This document shows positions 1-9,172 of a stretch of 59,363 bases of DNA, in pieces (positions within the stretch are counted from its first letter, which is position 1; each line of letters begins with the position of its first letter). The position numbers and the translations under genes are program-made. This DNA comes from Thermoanaerobaculia bacterium. GTDB lineage: Bacteria; Acidobacteriota; Thermoanaerobaculia; Multivoradales; JAHZIX01. The stretch lies in contig JALXFE010000248.1 of assembly GCA_027069135.1 (NCBI GenBank), forward strand, positions 1 to 59,363, given 5' to 3'. The notes below the pieces were generated by a model. That model worked only from the letters and a program-made list of their open reading frames with translations. It had not been told where the DNA came from and searched no databases.

Positions 1-1756
1 CTTCAGGTTGGATCGCTTCGGACGAGGCTCCCTCCGAGGAAGAAGCTGAGCCGTCCGCCGACACCTCTTCGGAATCTTCTCCGATAGATAGGTTCGCGAG
101 CCACATCTGCGCCTTGATCCACAACTTGCGCAGCCCCCAGAGGGCCGAGATCTGATCCTGTGAGCCGTAGGTCAAGACGTAGCGATCCCATCGGAATTGG
201 ACGAAATCCCAAGCCTGTCGGAAGACGCTCCAAGCGACCCTCGACCCTGCTGCGGTGGGAAGACCCGACGGCGGCGTCGGATCCAGAATCACCCAACCCG
301 GACCCTCGAAGTAGGCCTCCACCCAGGCGTGAGCATTCCCCTGGCGGACGACGAAATAGCCCGTCAGAGGGTTGAAGTCAGCGCCCAAAAAACCCGTCAC
401 GAGGCGGGCCGGAATGTCCCGAGAGCGGAGCATCAGCACGGTCGACGACGCGAAAAGCTCGCAATGCCCCTGCTTCGAATCGAAGAGAAAGTCGTCCAGT
501 GGAGATTGACCGGTCCGGCCCATGAACTCCAAGGAGAAAGTGAATTGGTCACGAAAATAGGTCATCAGCCGAGCAGCTTGGTCCTCCGGAGCCCCCTCTC
601 CCATGACTTCCAACGCCAGATCTCGTGCGCGGTCACTCAGACCCTCGGTGTTGAGGGTGGGATCCGGAGGCCCCACGGGACTCCTCTCCGGCTTCATGCC
701 GGTCAGGACCGGTCCATCCGCGAGTCCTACACGGAAGGGCAGCACGCTTTGGGTCCGCCGCCAAAGGGAGACCGCACCGCTACGATCCCAGCCCAGAACC
801 GGGATGGGGATCTGCAACTCCACCTCGGCGGCTTCGACGGGCAGGAGGAGAGCTTTGCTATTGAAGGGCTGCTGCCAGAGTTCCACGGTCTGCCGAAGGG
901 GCTCCCGTTTGAGCAGGAAGGAGCCCTCCTGGGAGGTCAGGAGGGTTGGCTTCGGTTCCGCTGCGATCCACCGTTTCCCCCGAAACAGGTCAAAGGATCC
1001 TCCCTTGAGGCGGATCTCTGAAGGATCGGGCGGGGTGCCCTCGTAACGCAGTCGGAGGGCGACTTGCGGATTCCCTCGCTGGCGACCGATGGCGTCCAGG
1101 CTCACGACATCGGTGAATCCCGTGGAAAAGATCTCGGTGCCGGTACCGGTGCCTCGAATGCCCATCATCGGGGCGTTGAGGCGTGGGAATATGGCGAAAA
1201 GAGGAGCGGAAGCCGCGACTGCGATGACACTGGCCGGGAGCAGAAATTTCCGGATCGATAGCTTCGTCAGGGTTTCTTCAACCGAGGCGAAACGGACCAG
1301 AACCTGCATCATGGCCATCCGCATGAGAAACGCCATCGCCAACACCGAGAAGGCGAGGAGATAGAGCACCACCGAGGGATGAACGCTGGTACCCATACTC
1401 GCCAGGAAGAGGAAAAACACCGCACCGAAGGTCTGCCAGAGATCACGGCGGGATCGCAGAGCAAAAAGCTTCACCACCACGGCGAACATACAGACATGGA
1501 CCACCGTCTGCACCAGCTGCCCACGACCCAAGATCATCCTCAGATCGACGAGGAGGACCGGGAGGTACACCAACCCCAGAAGGTTCATCGCCCAATTCGG
1601 TAGAGTTCGCTCCCCGGAGCGAACCAGGAACAAAGCCACAAAAGCCCCGTAGAGCCCCAACACGGGCCATTCCAGGACCGAGTTCAAGGGGAGAGGCATC
1701 GGCGCCAGAAGGGCGCTCCAACCCAGGAGGCGCTCGGCGTGCTTGCGAGCGTTCAC
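1..1756 (-). CDS. TgpA-like transglutaminase membrane protein (3' end cut by window edge)
   Basis: The reading frame is open from GTG at 1756 to the left edge, so the C-terminus is missing. The N-terminal ~200 residues hold several hydrophobic segments (DUF3488/TgpA N-region type). An exported middle domain follows, then a transglutaminase core with the motif GHCELFASS (catalytic Cys), NAHAWVEAYF (catalytic His) and ILDPTPP (Asp). The GTG start overlaps the stop of the upstream DUF58 gene as GTGA, indicating translational coupling. MoxR-DUF58-transglutaminase clusters are a widespread arrangement; the TgpA family is periplasmic-facing and its substrate is generally unknown. The family call is secure and the physiological role is inference. 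Confidence 0.9.
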   Translation of the reverse strand, partial: MNARKHAERLLGWSALLAPMPLPLNSVLEWPVLGLYGAFVALFLVRSGERTLPNWAMNLLGLVYLPVLLVDLRMILGRGQLVQTVVHVCMFAVVVKLFALRSRRDLWQTFGAVFFLFLASMGTSVHPSVVLYLLAFSVLAMAFLMRMAMMQVLVRFASVEETLTKLSIRKFLLPASVIAVAASAPLFAIFPRLNAPMMGIRGTGTGTEIFSTGFTDVVSLDAIGRQRGNPQVALRLRYEGTPPDPSEIRLKGGSFDLFRGKRWIAAEPKPTLLTSQEGSFLLKREPLRQTVELWQQPFNSKALLLPVEAAEVELQIPIPVLGWDRSGAVSLWRRTQSVLPFRVGLADGPVLTGMKPERSPVGPPDPTLNTEGLSDRARDLALEVMGEGAPEDQAARLMTYFRDQFTFSLEFMGRTGQSPLDDFLFDSKQGHCELFASSTVLMLRSRDIPARLVTGFLGADFNPLTGYFVVRQGNAHAWVEAYFEGPGWVILDPTPPSGLPTAAGSRVAWSVFRQAWDFVQFRWDRYVLTYGSQDQISALWGLRKLWIKAQMWLANLSIGEDSEEVSADGSASSSEGASSEAIQPE

Positions 1757-2778
1757 GAGAGTTCCTCCCCTCGACCATCCAGGGTCAACCGGAGCTCCGG
1801 GGCCCGGGGATCGGAGGAGCGAAGGGGGATCGAGGAATGCGGGCTCGTTTCGACCAAGGCCAGAGTCTCGAGAATCGCTTGCCGCTGGCGGTGGCCTCGG
1901 CCGAAGGTCAGCACCTCTTCGCGGGTCACGAGTTCCACTTCGTAGCCGCGATCCAACAACTCCACCGCGGCCGTCGCGGCTTCACTGACCAGGCGCTCAA
2001 ACCGCGGGCGATCCGCCGCCGAAAGCTGCCCGGCCCCATTGTCGAAAAGCACGGCGACGCGGTGTCCCTGATCCCGCTCATGTTCCACAAAAATCAGAGA
2101 TCGGCTCTTGGCGCTCTGCTTCCAATGAATGCTCCTCGGGTCGTCTCCGGGGCGAAAATTTCGTAGCTGTCGGACGTCGTAACCGCGGCCAGCCAGAGAA
2201 CCTCCCTGCTCGCCGAAGCTTTCGCTTCCTCCCTCCATGAGGCCGGATCCGTCGAAAATCTCCGGATACACCAAGACCTCTACATCGACGCGGTAAGCCT
2301 GGCCCTTGGTGAAAAGGCCGAAAGGAAAGGCGCTGGTGATCCGCAACCGCTCGAGCCGGTGGAGCCCCCGCCGGGATTCGAGATAGTCGAGCTTGCCTCG
2401 GCTCTTGGCCTTACGCGGGAGAATCGGGACCAGTTGGGCCCGGTCCTCCTGCTGTGCCGAAACCAAGAGAAACCAGCGCCCCAGCCAACGGCTGAGATTC
2501 TGAATCTCGAAAGGGAGGCGGGTGGGGCGATTGGCGTAGATTTCCCCGGGGGCATCCAAGGAGGCCACCAATCCCCGGACATTCCAACGAGAGACCAGGC
2601 CGGAGACCGCCAGGAAAGCCAACATCAGGGAAAGTACGAGGAAGAGCCCGTTGTTACCGGTGTTGGTCGCCGCGACCGTCACCACCACCGCGGCCAGGAC
2701 GTAGCCCACTCCCAGGCCCGTGATGCGAATGCCCGCTACCCGGGATCGCTGCCGCTTCCCCTGTTTCGCCGAGGCCAA
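1753..2778 (-). CDS. DUF58 domain protein
   Basis: A 341-residue protein with two hydrophobic segments near the N-terminus (about residues 20-65) and a C-terminal DUF58 domain. The family signature is visible as RPGDDPRSIHWKQSAK, followed by VLFDNGAG, typical of the degenerate VWA-like fold. The start is TTG at 2778, preceded by GGAG about 9 bases upstream; no ATG fits better. It lies 11 bp after the MoxR stop and overlaps the transglutaminase start by 4 bp, so the three genes are one transcription unit. DUF58 proteins co-occur with MoxR ATPases, probably as partners of the chaperone; no direct activity can be read from the sequence. Confidence 0.9.
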   Translation of the reverse strand: MASAKQGKRQRSRVAGIRITGLGVGYVLAAVVVTVAATNTGNNGLFLVLSLMLAFLAVSGLVSRWNVRGLVASLDAPGEIYANRPTRLPFEIQNLSRWLGRWFLLVSAQQEDRAQLVPILPRKAKSRGKLDYLESRRGLHRLERLRITSAFPFGLFTKGQAYRVDVEVLVYPEIFDGSGLMEGGSESFGEQGGSLAGRGYDVRQLRNFRPGDDPRSIHWKQSAKSRSLIFVEHERDQGHRVAVLFDNGAGQLSAADRPRFERLVSEAATAAVELLDRGYEVELVTREEVLTFGRGHRQRQAILETLALVETSPHSSIPLRSSDPRAPELRLTLDGRGEELS

Positions 2779-2789
2779 GACCCAAGCTC

Positions 2790-3875
2790 CTAGACCGGCA
2801 CTGGGAGGGTGTCGACCAACTCTCTTATGGCGTTTCTTTGAGCGTCGGTGTCGCCGAGTTGGCGGCGTAGGGAGACACGGTGCGCCAGCACCGGCACCGC
2901 CAATCGCTGCACGTCGTCGGGGGTCGCGAAGCTCCTTCCCTCACAAAGGGCGAGAGCCTGCACGGCTCGATACAGGCCCTGGACGCCACGGGTGGAGACC
3001 CCCAAAGAAAAGGCCCCGGAAACCCGGGTCGCCTCCGCCACGGCCAACATATAGTCCGCGAGTTTCTCCACCACGCGAACCCGAGCCGCCTGATCCTGGA
3101 GGCTGATGAGGTCTTCTTTGGAGAGCACGGGCTGTAGATCGTCCAACAATCCCTCGACCCCACCCGAGAGCAAGAGATCTCGTTCCTCCCGCCGAGGGGG
3201 ATAGCCGACCTTGAGGCTCATCATGAAACGATCCAGCTGGGACTCCGGAAGCGGAAAAGTCCCGTGATAATCCAGCGGATTCTGGGTCGCCAGGACCCAA
3301 AACGGCCTCGCCAGGGAATAGCGCTTGCGGTCCACGGAGACCCGCTGTTCCCCCATGGCCTCCAGGAGAGCCGATTGGGTCTTGGGCGTCGCCCGGTTGA
3401 TCTCGTCGGCGAGAACCACGTTTGCGAAGAGAGGCCCGGGAATGAATTCGAAGCGCTCCTCGCGCTGGCGGAAGATCGAGACACCGATAATGTCTGAAGG
3501 CAGAAGGTCGCTGGTGAATTGGATTCTCTGGAAAGCTGAACCGATGGACCGGGCGAAGGCCTGAGCGAGGGTGGTTTTTCCCACCCCCGGCACATCTTCG
3601 ATCAGCACATGCCCTCGGGATAGCAGACAAACGGTGGCCAGCCGAATCACCTCAGGCTTACCCTTGAGGACTGAGCCAACGCTCTCCTCCAGCCGCTGAA
3701 TCTGCATCTGAGCCTGAGCCGGGGCTCTCGGTGGATCGGTAGCATCGATAGGCGCGTCGGCGGCAGCAATCATCGTAGCGGTCATCGCTTCCTCATGTCC
3801 CGGGGGGGCGGTTGGGGTGCCGCGGCGCTTCGGCCGCTCGTTTTCTATACGGGTCAAAAGACCCGGAAGGTCCAT
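2790..3875 (-). CDS. MoxR-family AAA+ ATPase
   Basis: A AAA+ ATPase of about 361 residues. Walker A is GVPGVGKTT, Walker B is VVLADEINRA and sensor I sits in LATQNP, all in the order typical of MoxR. The first ~70 residues (rich in Ala, Pro and Arg) precede the conserved domain. I chose ATG at 3875 because GGA lies 8 bases upstream; TTG at 3896 and ATG at 3785 are alternatives. MoxR proteins act as chaperone-like ATPases that mature partner proteins. Here it is encoded with DUF58 and a transglutaminase membrane protein, the usual partners, and 50 bp after a lipoprotein gene on the same strand. Confidence 0.92.
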   Translation of the reverse strand: MDLPGLLTRIENERPKRRGTPTAPPGHEEAMTATMIAAADAPIDATDPPRAPAQAQMQIQRLEESVGSVLKGKPEVIRLATVCLLSRGHVLIEDVPGVGKTTLAQAFARSIGSAFQRIQFTSDLLPSDIIGVSIFRQREERFEFIPGPLFANVVLADEINRATPKTQSALLEAMGEQRVSVDRKRYSLARPFWVLATQNPLDYHGTFPLPESQLDRFMMSLKVGYPPRREERDLLLSGGVEGLLDDLQPVLSKEDLISLQDQAARVRVVEKLADYMLAVAEATRVSGAFSLGVSTRGVQGLYRAVQALALCEGRSFATPDDVQRLAVPVLAHRVSLRRQLGDTDAQRNAIRELVDTLPVPV

Positions 3876-3925
3876 CCCGAGCTTCCTTTTTTTCAAAAAA
3901 ATCGTAAAGAAAGCCAGATATGTCT

Positions 3926-4501
3926 TCAGGGGACTAGAGAGAATTCCGGGTAAGACCCCCGGTCCGCCGCCGGCACATTCGCGCGGATCTCGGCGTAGAA
4001 AATATCGCCTTCCTCATAGTCGACATTCTCCAACTTCTGCGTCACCTGGATTCCAGGCCCCCGCAGGAGACCCGAAGTATCCATGGTCACCGGCCAGCGA
4101 GCCTTCTCCTGCTCGCTCGGATCCAAATGCACGATATCGACTGTGACCTGAGGCAGAAGCTCCCGGCTCGAGGTCGACAGGATCAGGTCCAGCAGAATGT
4201 CGTAGCCCTCGGGCTCCTGCAGTTCGGCGGCCATGGCGGCAGCCATTTCCTCCTCCATCGACTCCTCATCGGTGACGGGATCTTCACCTTCGCCGGCAGC
4301 TTCTCCGTCCATTCCTTCCACCGAATCCGGCACCGGAGGGAGACGCGGCGTCGCCACGAAGCCACTCTGGTTGACTTCCACCGCGTATTGGCTGCGGATG
4401 TCGGCAATCCGTTCTTCGGGGCTCTTCTGAGTACAGGCGAAAAGGGAAAGGGCCGCCAGGGCGAGGCCCAGCGCTACGAGTCGGTCGCGGAATACTGCCA
4501 T
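3926..4501 (-). CDS. predicted lipoprotein heading the MoxR operon
   Basis: A 191-residue protein starting at ATG 4501, which has a strong GAGAGGAG site about 8 bases upstream; a longer frame to 4744 has no such signal. A signal peptide ends in the lipobox LFAC, predicting a lipoprotein with Cys near residue 23. The middle (about residues 55-90) is acidic and low-complexity with runs of Glu and Ala, and the C-terminal ~90 residues look folded and beta-rich. A TATACT hexamer at 4563-4558 could be its -10 element. I do not recognise the family. Its position directly before moxR suggests co-transcription and perhaps an envelope role linked to that operon. Confidence 0.72.
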   Translation of the reverse strand: MAVFRDRLVALGLALAALSLFACTQKSPEERIADIRSQYAVEVNQSGFVATPRLPPVPDSVEGMDGEAAGEGEDPVTDEESMEEEMAAAMAAELQEPEGYDILLDLILSTSSRELLPQVTVDIVHLDPSEQEKARWPVTMDTSGLLRGPGIQVTQKLENVDYEEGDIFYAEIRANVPAADRGSYPEFSLVP

Positions 4502-5041
4502 GAGACGTTTCTCCTCTCGAGGATCGAAGGGCTTTCGGGGACTGTAGGAACCCGCCGAGTATAGCGTCAGCGGATCGACCCCTCTTTCCACCTTCCGAGG
4601 GAGGCGCTCCGGGGTCGCCGAAGTTTTTTGTCTCCGCGCGCAAGATTTCCTCGCGACTCTCCGTCCAGATAAGTAGAAGAGGTAGCAGAAGGCTTTGTAG
4701 CTGGAACTCTCCAGCCATTCACGGCGGTCATACACGGCGGCCATACACGGCGCTAAACCCTCAGTTGACCCCGATGGGAGTCTCAGTTAAGCTACGCCTC
4801 GTTACCGCCTTCTTGCCTTGAGGCAAAAAATGTTGAAAAAGCCGCAGCAGAAACCACAGCAGAAACCGAGCGTAGAGAACCCGCAGGAAGAGCTCACAAT
4901 CGGTAGAATGGAATGGGTGTGCTCCCTGAAAGCCGGCTTGAGATCCGCCACGATCAAGATCGCACCATAGATCCCCGAAGAAGAATCCGGACCCTTTTTT
5001 TGAGGGCCTTTGAGACGAAAGCAACAAGAGGAGTATCGACC
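4502..5041. other. intergenic region between the lipoprotein gene and recA
   Basis: This divergent gap of 540 bases must hold the promoters for recA and the lipoprotein operon. On the minus strand TATACT (4563-4558) is a plausible -10, with no clear -35 partner. I see no recognisable SOS/LexA operator for any group I know. A 46-codon open frame from 4830 to 4970 is listed separately. Long antisense frames running into recA are judged spurious. Confidence 0.5.
4830..4970 (+). CDS. possible small protein or leader ORF upstream of recA
   Basis: ATG at 4830 opens a 46-codon frame ending at TAG 4970, 71 bases before the recA start codon. GAGG lies 6 bases upstream of the ATG. The N-terminus carries a tandem QQKP repeat, and the DNA shows a near-exact repeat of cagcagaaacc. 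I know of no such peptide before recA. It could be a leader peptide, a small basic protein or chance. Confidence 0.2.
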   Translation: MLKKPQQKPQQKPSVENPQEELTIGRMEWVCSLKAGLRSATIKIAP

Positions 5042-6088
5042 ATGGCGAAAGCGGTAAGCATCGACAAGGGAAAGGGCGTTGATGGAGCCCTGGCGCAAAT
5101 CGAACGACAGTTTGGCAAGGGGGCAATCATGCGGCTGGGGCAGCAGGAAGTCCAACGCATCCCGGCCATCTCCACCGGTTCCATCGCCGTCGACTACGCC
5201 GTGGGAGTGGGAGGATTTCCTCGTGGCCGGGTCATCGAGGTCTACGGCCCGGAGTCCTCGGGGAAGACCACTCTGGCACTCTCGGTCGCGGCTCAGGCCC
5301 AAAAAGCCGGTGGTGTCGCCGCCTTCATCGATGCCGAGCACGCATTGGATGCCGAGTACGCGGGAAAAATCGGCGTCGACATCGACAACTTCCTCGTCTC
5401 TCAGCCGGACAATGGCGAACAGGCTCTGGAGATTGCAGAGATGCTGGTTCGGTCCAACTCCGTCGATATCGTCGTCATCGATTCCGTCGCCGCCTTGGTA
5501 CCCCGGGCGGAGCTCGAAGGAGAGATGGGAGACTCCCACGTCGGCCTCCACGCTCGCCTCATGTCCCAGGCCTTGCGCAAGCTCACGGCCATCGTCGCAA
5601 AATCTCAGACGTGCCTGGTGTTCATCAACCAGATCCGCGAAAAAATCGGCGTGATGTTCGGTAGCCCCGAGACCACCACCGGTGGCCGGGCCCTGAAATT
5701 CTATTCCTCCATGCGGATCGACATCCGCCGCATCGCTTCCCTGAAGGACGGAGACCGTGTGGTCGGGAGCCGGGCGAGGGTCAAGGTGGTCAAGAACAAA
5801 TGCGCGGCGCCCTTTCGCCTCGCGGAATTCGACATCGACTACGGCGAGGGAATCTCCAGGCCCGGAGAGTTGGTCGACCTCGGAGTCGAGCATAAGGTCG
5901 TCGTCAAGAGCGGCGCCTGGTATAGCTACGGCGACCTCCGCCTGGGCCAGGGTCGGGAAAACGTCAAACAATTCCTCCGGGAAAACCCCGAATTGGCGGA
6001 CGAGATCGAGACCAAAATTCGCAAGGAATTCGGTCTGCCCGTGCCCGGGGCCGCACCGGAGCCCAAAGAAGCTTCCGCCGGAGGTTGA
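5042..6088 (+). CDS. recA: RecA recombinase
   Basis: A 348-residue RecA, the ATP-dependent strand-exchange protein of homologous recombination and, in many bacteria, the SOS co-protease. Walker A is GPESSGKTT, Walker B lies in [20 protein letters not shown], and the loop regions ([26 protein letters not shown]) are canonical. The start is ATG 5042, preceded by GAGGAG about 8 bases upstream; the frame extends further upstream but without RecA homology. No intein is present. The C-terminal tail is short and less acidic than in Escherichia coli RecA. It stands alone, 54 bases before an antiporter gene on the same strand. Confidence 0.98.
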   Translation: MAKAVSIDKGKGVDGALAQIERQFGKGAIMRLGQQEVQRIPAISTGSIAVDYAVGVGGFPRGRVIEVYGPESSGKTTLALSVAAQAQKAGGVAAFIDAEHALDAEYAGKIGVDIDNFLVSQPDNGEQALEIAEMLVRSNSVDIVVIDSVAALVPRAELEGEMGDSHVGLHARLMSQALRKLTAIVAKSQTCLVFINQIREKIGVMFGSPETTTGGRALKFYSSMRIDIRRIASLKDGDRVVGSRARVKVVKNKCAAPFRLAEFDIDYGEGISRPGELVDLGVEHKVVVKSGAWYSYGDLRLGQGRENVKQFLRENPELADEIETKIRKEFGLPVPGAAPEPKEASAGG

Positions 6089-6142
6089 GTTTTTCTCGCT
6101 GATCGCAGTTTCGGTCTACACTTGGGCTGCGAGGTTCCAAAC

Positions 6143-8038
6143 ATGAGAAAGATTCTTCCGTCTTTGGCGGTTCTGTGCTGTCTTTGTATCCCGGCCCAGG
6201 CCACACAGCTCGAGGTCACGGTCGAGGGTGCAGCCCTTCGGGGCGCCCCTCTCCATCTCGCCGTCTCGGTCACGGACGTTGGCCATGGACAGGCCGTCCC
6301 GGTCGAAGTCCTGGCCGGTGAACGCCTCTTGGGTACCTTCTCCCTTAAAGAGGGCGAACACACCCTGAAGATCGAAGACGCCCATCTAGGCCCCGCGGAC
6401 AAGACCTTGCATCTGCGCTCACCCACGGCTAGCGCGGTGGCACCTCTTCGGACCCTACCCGGCTGGTTGTCCGTTCTGCCCCCTTTGGCCGCCATCGCTT
6501 TGGCCTTGATCTTCCGTGATGTCCTCATCTCGCTGTTTTCCGGAATCTTCCTCGGTGCCCTCTTCCTGAACGGTTGGAATCCGTTCCTGGCCTTCGGTCG
6601 GACCATCGACCAATTCGTCGTCGCACCGTTCTCCGATCCGGGAAAAGTCAAGATCCTCATCTTCTCGTCCCTCCTGGGAGCCATGGTGGGTCTGATGGCG
6701 AAAAGCGGGGGTACACGGGGCATCGTCGAGCGCTTGAGCCCGATGGCCACCAACTCCCGCCGCGGTCAGGTCGCTACCTGGCTGATGGGTTTGCTGGTCT
6801 TTTTCGACGATTACGCCAATTCCCTGATCGTCGGTTCGACGATGCGTCCGATTACCGACCGCCTCCGGATCAGCCGTGAAAAACTAGCCTTCATCGTGGA
6901 TTCGACGGCGGCCCCGGTGGCCAGTGTCTTTCCGATCTCCACCTGGATCGGCTTCGAAGTCGGCTTGATCGGTGGTGCCTTCACCGCCCTCGATCTCCCC
7001 TACGATCCCTACCTCACCTTCTTGGCTTCGATCCCCTATCGCTTCTACCCCTTTCTGATGCTCGTCTTGGGACTCACCATCGCCTTGGGCCGCAGGGACT
7101 TTGGACCGATGTTGAGGGCCGAACGGCGGGCGCTCCACTCGGGGCATGTCATCGCCCCGGGAGACACCGCCCTGGCAGACTTTGACCATCAGGACATGGA
7201 GCCTCCGCCGGGAACAAAGCATCTGGCGGTCAACGCCGTCCTCCCCGTCGTGACGGTGATCGCCGTGACCTTAGCGGGCCTGGTGATCACCGGTGCCCCG
7301 GCGGTCGATGCCTCCACCACGCAAGGCGCTTGGGCATGGCTGCGGGAAGTGCTCTCCAAAGCGGATAGCTACAACGCGCTGCTGTGGGCCAGTTTGGCCG
7401 GGACGGTCGTCGCTCTATTTCTGTCGATAGGTACCCGGGCCCTCAAGCTCGTAGACGCCATGAAGGCCCTGGTATCAGGAATCAAGGCGATGTTGCTCGC
7501 CTTGGTGGTCCTGGTCTTAGCCTGGGGCATCGGAAGCGTGTGCGAAGAGCTTCATACGGCGGACTTTCTCGTCGGAGCCACCCAGGGCGTTCTCTCCCCC
7601 CAATGGCTGCCCGCCATCGTCTTCGTCCTCGGCGCCGCCATCGCCTTCGCCACGGGAACCTCCTGGGCGACCATGAGCATTCTTATCCCCCTGGTCATCC
7701 CAATCCTGGACGGATTGGCCCAGGCCTCGGGTCTCAGCCCGGGGGATCCGGCGTATACGACGTTACTCCTCGGCACGGTGTCTTCTGTGCTTGCCGGAGC
7801 CGTTTGGGGAGACCATTGCTCCCCCATCTCGGATACCACCATCTTGTCGAGCATGGGCTCCGGCTGCGATCATATCGCCCACGTACGGACCCAATTGCCC
7901 TATGCCCTCTCCATCGGTGTCTTGGGCCTGCTCGTCGGTGATATCCCTTCGGCCTTCGGCATGTCACCCTGGGTCTCCCTGCTCCTGGGTGCCGGTGTCA
8001 TCATCGCCGGGATGCGCTGGTTGGGGCAGCGGGCATGA
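6143..8038 (+). CDS. NhaC-type Na+/H+ antiporter family protein with exported N-terminal domain
   Basis: A 631-residue protein. The start is ATG 6143, with GAGG 8 bases upstream. Residues 1-20 form a signal peptide; residues ~21-105 are a small beta-rich exported domain; from ~residue 110 on there are ten or more hydrophobic membrane segments. Family features include LVFFDDYANSLIVGSTMRPI, an FPISTW motif and WGDHCSPISDTTILSS, typical of the NhaC/YfcC-like sodium:proton antiporter superfamily. The likely role is cation/proton or organic-solute exchange at the inner membrane; the substrate cannot be fixed from sequence. The exported N-terminal domain is an addition to the usual core. Confidence 0.85.
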   Translation: MRKILPSLAVLCCLCIPAQATQLEVTVEGAALRGAPLHLAVSVTDVGHGQAVPVEVLAGERLLGTFSLKEGEHTLKIEDAHLGPADKTLHLRSPTASAVAPLRTLPGWLSVLPPLAAIALALIFRDVLISLFSGIFLGALFLNGWNPFLAFGRTIDQFVVAPFSDPGKVKILIFSSLLGAMVGLMAKSGGTRGIVERLSPMATNSRRGQVATWLMGLLVFFDDYANSLIVGSTMRPITDRLRISREKLAFIVDSTAAPVASVFPISTWIGFEVGLIGGAFTALDLPYDPYLTFLASIPYRFYPFLMLVLGLTIALGRRDFGPMLRAERRALHSGHVIAPGDTALADFDHQDMEPPPGTKHLAVNAVLPVVTVIAVTLAGLVITGAPAVDASTTQGAWAWLREVLSKADSYNALLWASLAGTVVALFLSIGTRALKLVDAMKALVSGIKAMLLALVVLVLAWGIGSVCEELHTADFLVGATQGVLSPQWLPAIVFVLGAAIAFATGTSWATMSILIPLVIPILDGLAQASGLSPGDPAYTTLLLGTVSSVLAGAVWGDHCSPISDTTILSSMGSGCDHIAHVRTQLPYALSIGVLGLLVGDIPSAFGMSPWVSLLLGAGVIIAGMRWLGQRA

Positions 8039-8053
8039 AGCCCGCCGGAGTTC

Positions 8054-9103
8054 CTAGAGCTGGCTGAATCGCTGGGCGAGCTCGCCGCCCGGCACGAGGG
8101 CCAAATGCCCCTTGCGGAGATGCTCGACGAAAAAATCCCAGGATGCGTGGTTCCCTTCCTGCTTGGGGATCAGGTCGTTGAGCTGAGTGCGGCCATCGAA
8201 TTTTCCGGCGGTGTGGCGTAGCGGGTCTGTCAGCGACGCCAGATCCGTTGCCGAAAGGGGCTCCACCCAAACCGGACGGAGAGTGCCGACGACGCCCATG
8301 GACAAAGAGGGAGAGCGGCTGGATACCATTACCTGCTCTTCGACCGCTTGCTCCAGGAGGAGGTCGTACACGTTGATCTCGAGACTGGTGGTCTCTAAGG
8401 GCTCTCCTACGGTGCTGATGTCCAGAACTTCCCGGATGCACATCTGGTAGGCCCCTTCGAGGACCCGAAAGTAGGATCCCTTGATCCGCCAGTGGATCTT
8501 GGCCAGGCTGCGTTCGCCGTCGACGACCTCAGAAATCCGCCTCTCGACCGGCGTCAAATCCGTACCGGGCCAGGCTGGCCCTTTTCGCAACACGATGTTG
8601 TCGTGGGGAAAAACCCGACGAAAGCGCGCGAAGTCATCGATCCACCGAGTCCCTTCGAGAACCAATCCCATCGTCTGAATCGGTTCGGGAAGGATTTCCT
8701 CCTGGGGAGGCGAGTCTTCCTCGAAGAAAAAGACACCGTGATTCCACAAGAAGAGCCCGCACACCGAATCCGAGATCTGTCGGGCGAGAGTCTTCTTGAC
8801 TTCCTCCCGGGTTAGGAGGTTGAGCTCGGTCAACGCCAGCCCCAGCCGTTTGCCGGACCGGGTGCAAAAACTGAGCGCGTCCACCAGCTTCGACTCCGTG
8901 AGGAAGCCGTAGAGCTGCAGATGCTGGCCGTAATAGTCTGCAGGATCGTCGGAGAGGCAGGCGACGACCTCTCCCTTCTCGAAGAAAACCCTCTTCTGGC
9001 GCCGGCTGCGACGAAACACGAGGGCGCCGGTTCGGCGCTCATGGCTTGCCCACTGCAGGAGCTCCGCGGGAGGGAACGCTGCCAATCTGCCAGAGAATTC
9101 CAT
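8054..9103 (-). CDS. DUF4388 domain protein
   Basis: A 349-residue cytoplasmic protein. Residues ~1-110 match the DUF4388 (PATAN-like) pattern: LAAFPPAELLQWASHERRTG, then VFFEKGEVVAC and GFLTESKLVDAL. The rest is a mixed helical region without a recognised catalytic motif. DUF4388 domains often occur in gliding, polarity or signalling proteins of soil bacteria, so a regulatory role is plausible. It converges on the antiporter gene with a 15-bp gap and is divergent from the outer-membrane operon that starts 70 bp away. The start at ATG 9103 lacks a strong ribosome site. Confidence 0.75.
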   Translation of the reverse strand: MEFSGRLAAFPPAELLQWASHERRTGALVFRRSRRQKRVFFEKGEVVACLSDDPADYYGQHLQLYGFLTESKLVDALSFCTRSGKRLGLALTELNLLTREEVKKTLARQISDSVCGLFLWNHGVFFFEEDSPPQEEILPEPIQTMGLVLEGTRWIDDFARFRRVFPHDNIVLRKGPAWPGTDLTPVERRISEVVDGERSLAKIHWRIKGSYFRVLEGAYQMCIREVLDISTVGEPLETTSLEINVYDLLLEQAVEEQVMVSSRSPSLSMGVVGTLRPVWVEPLSATDLASLTDPLRHTAGKFDGRTQLNDLIPKQEGNHASWDFFVEHLRKGHLALVPGGELAQRFSQL

Positions 9104-9172
9104 AGGGGCACGATCATAGCCTTCCCTCTAGGGCGTGACAACGGCTGCGGATGGCCATTATGCTCCGAGCCT

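Noticed and set aside
4802-5971. Long antisense frame over recA
   Set aside because: It mirrors recA codon periodicity and has no homology features; recA is unquestionably the coding strand.
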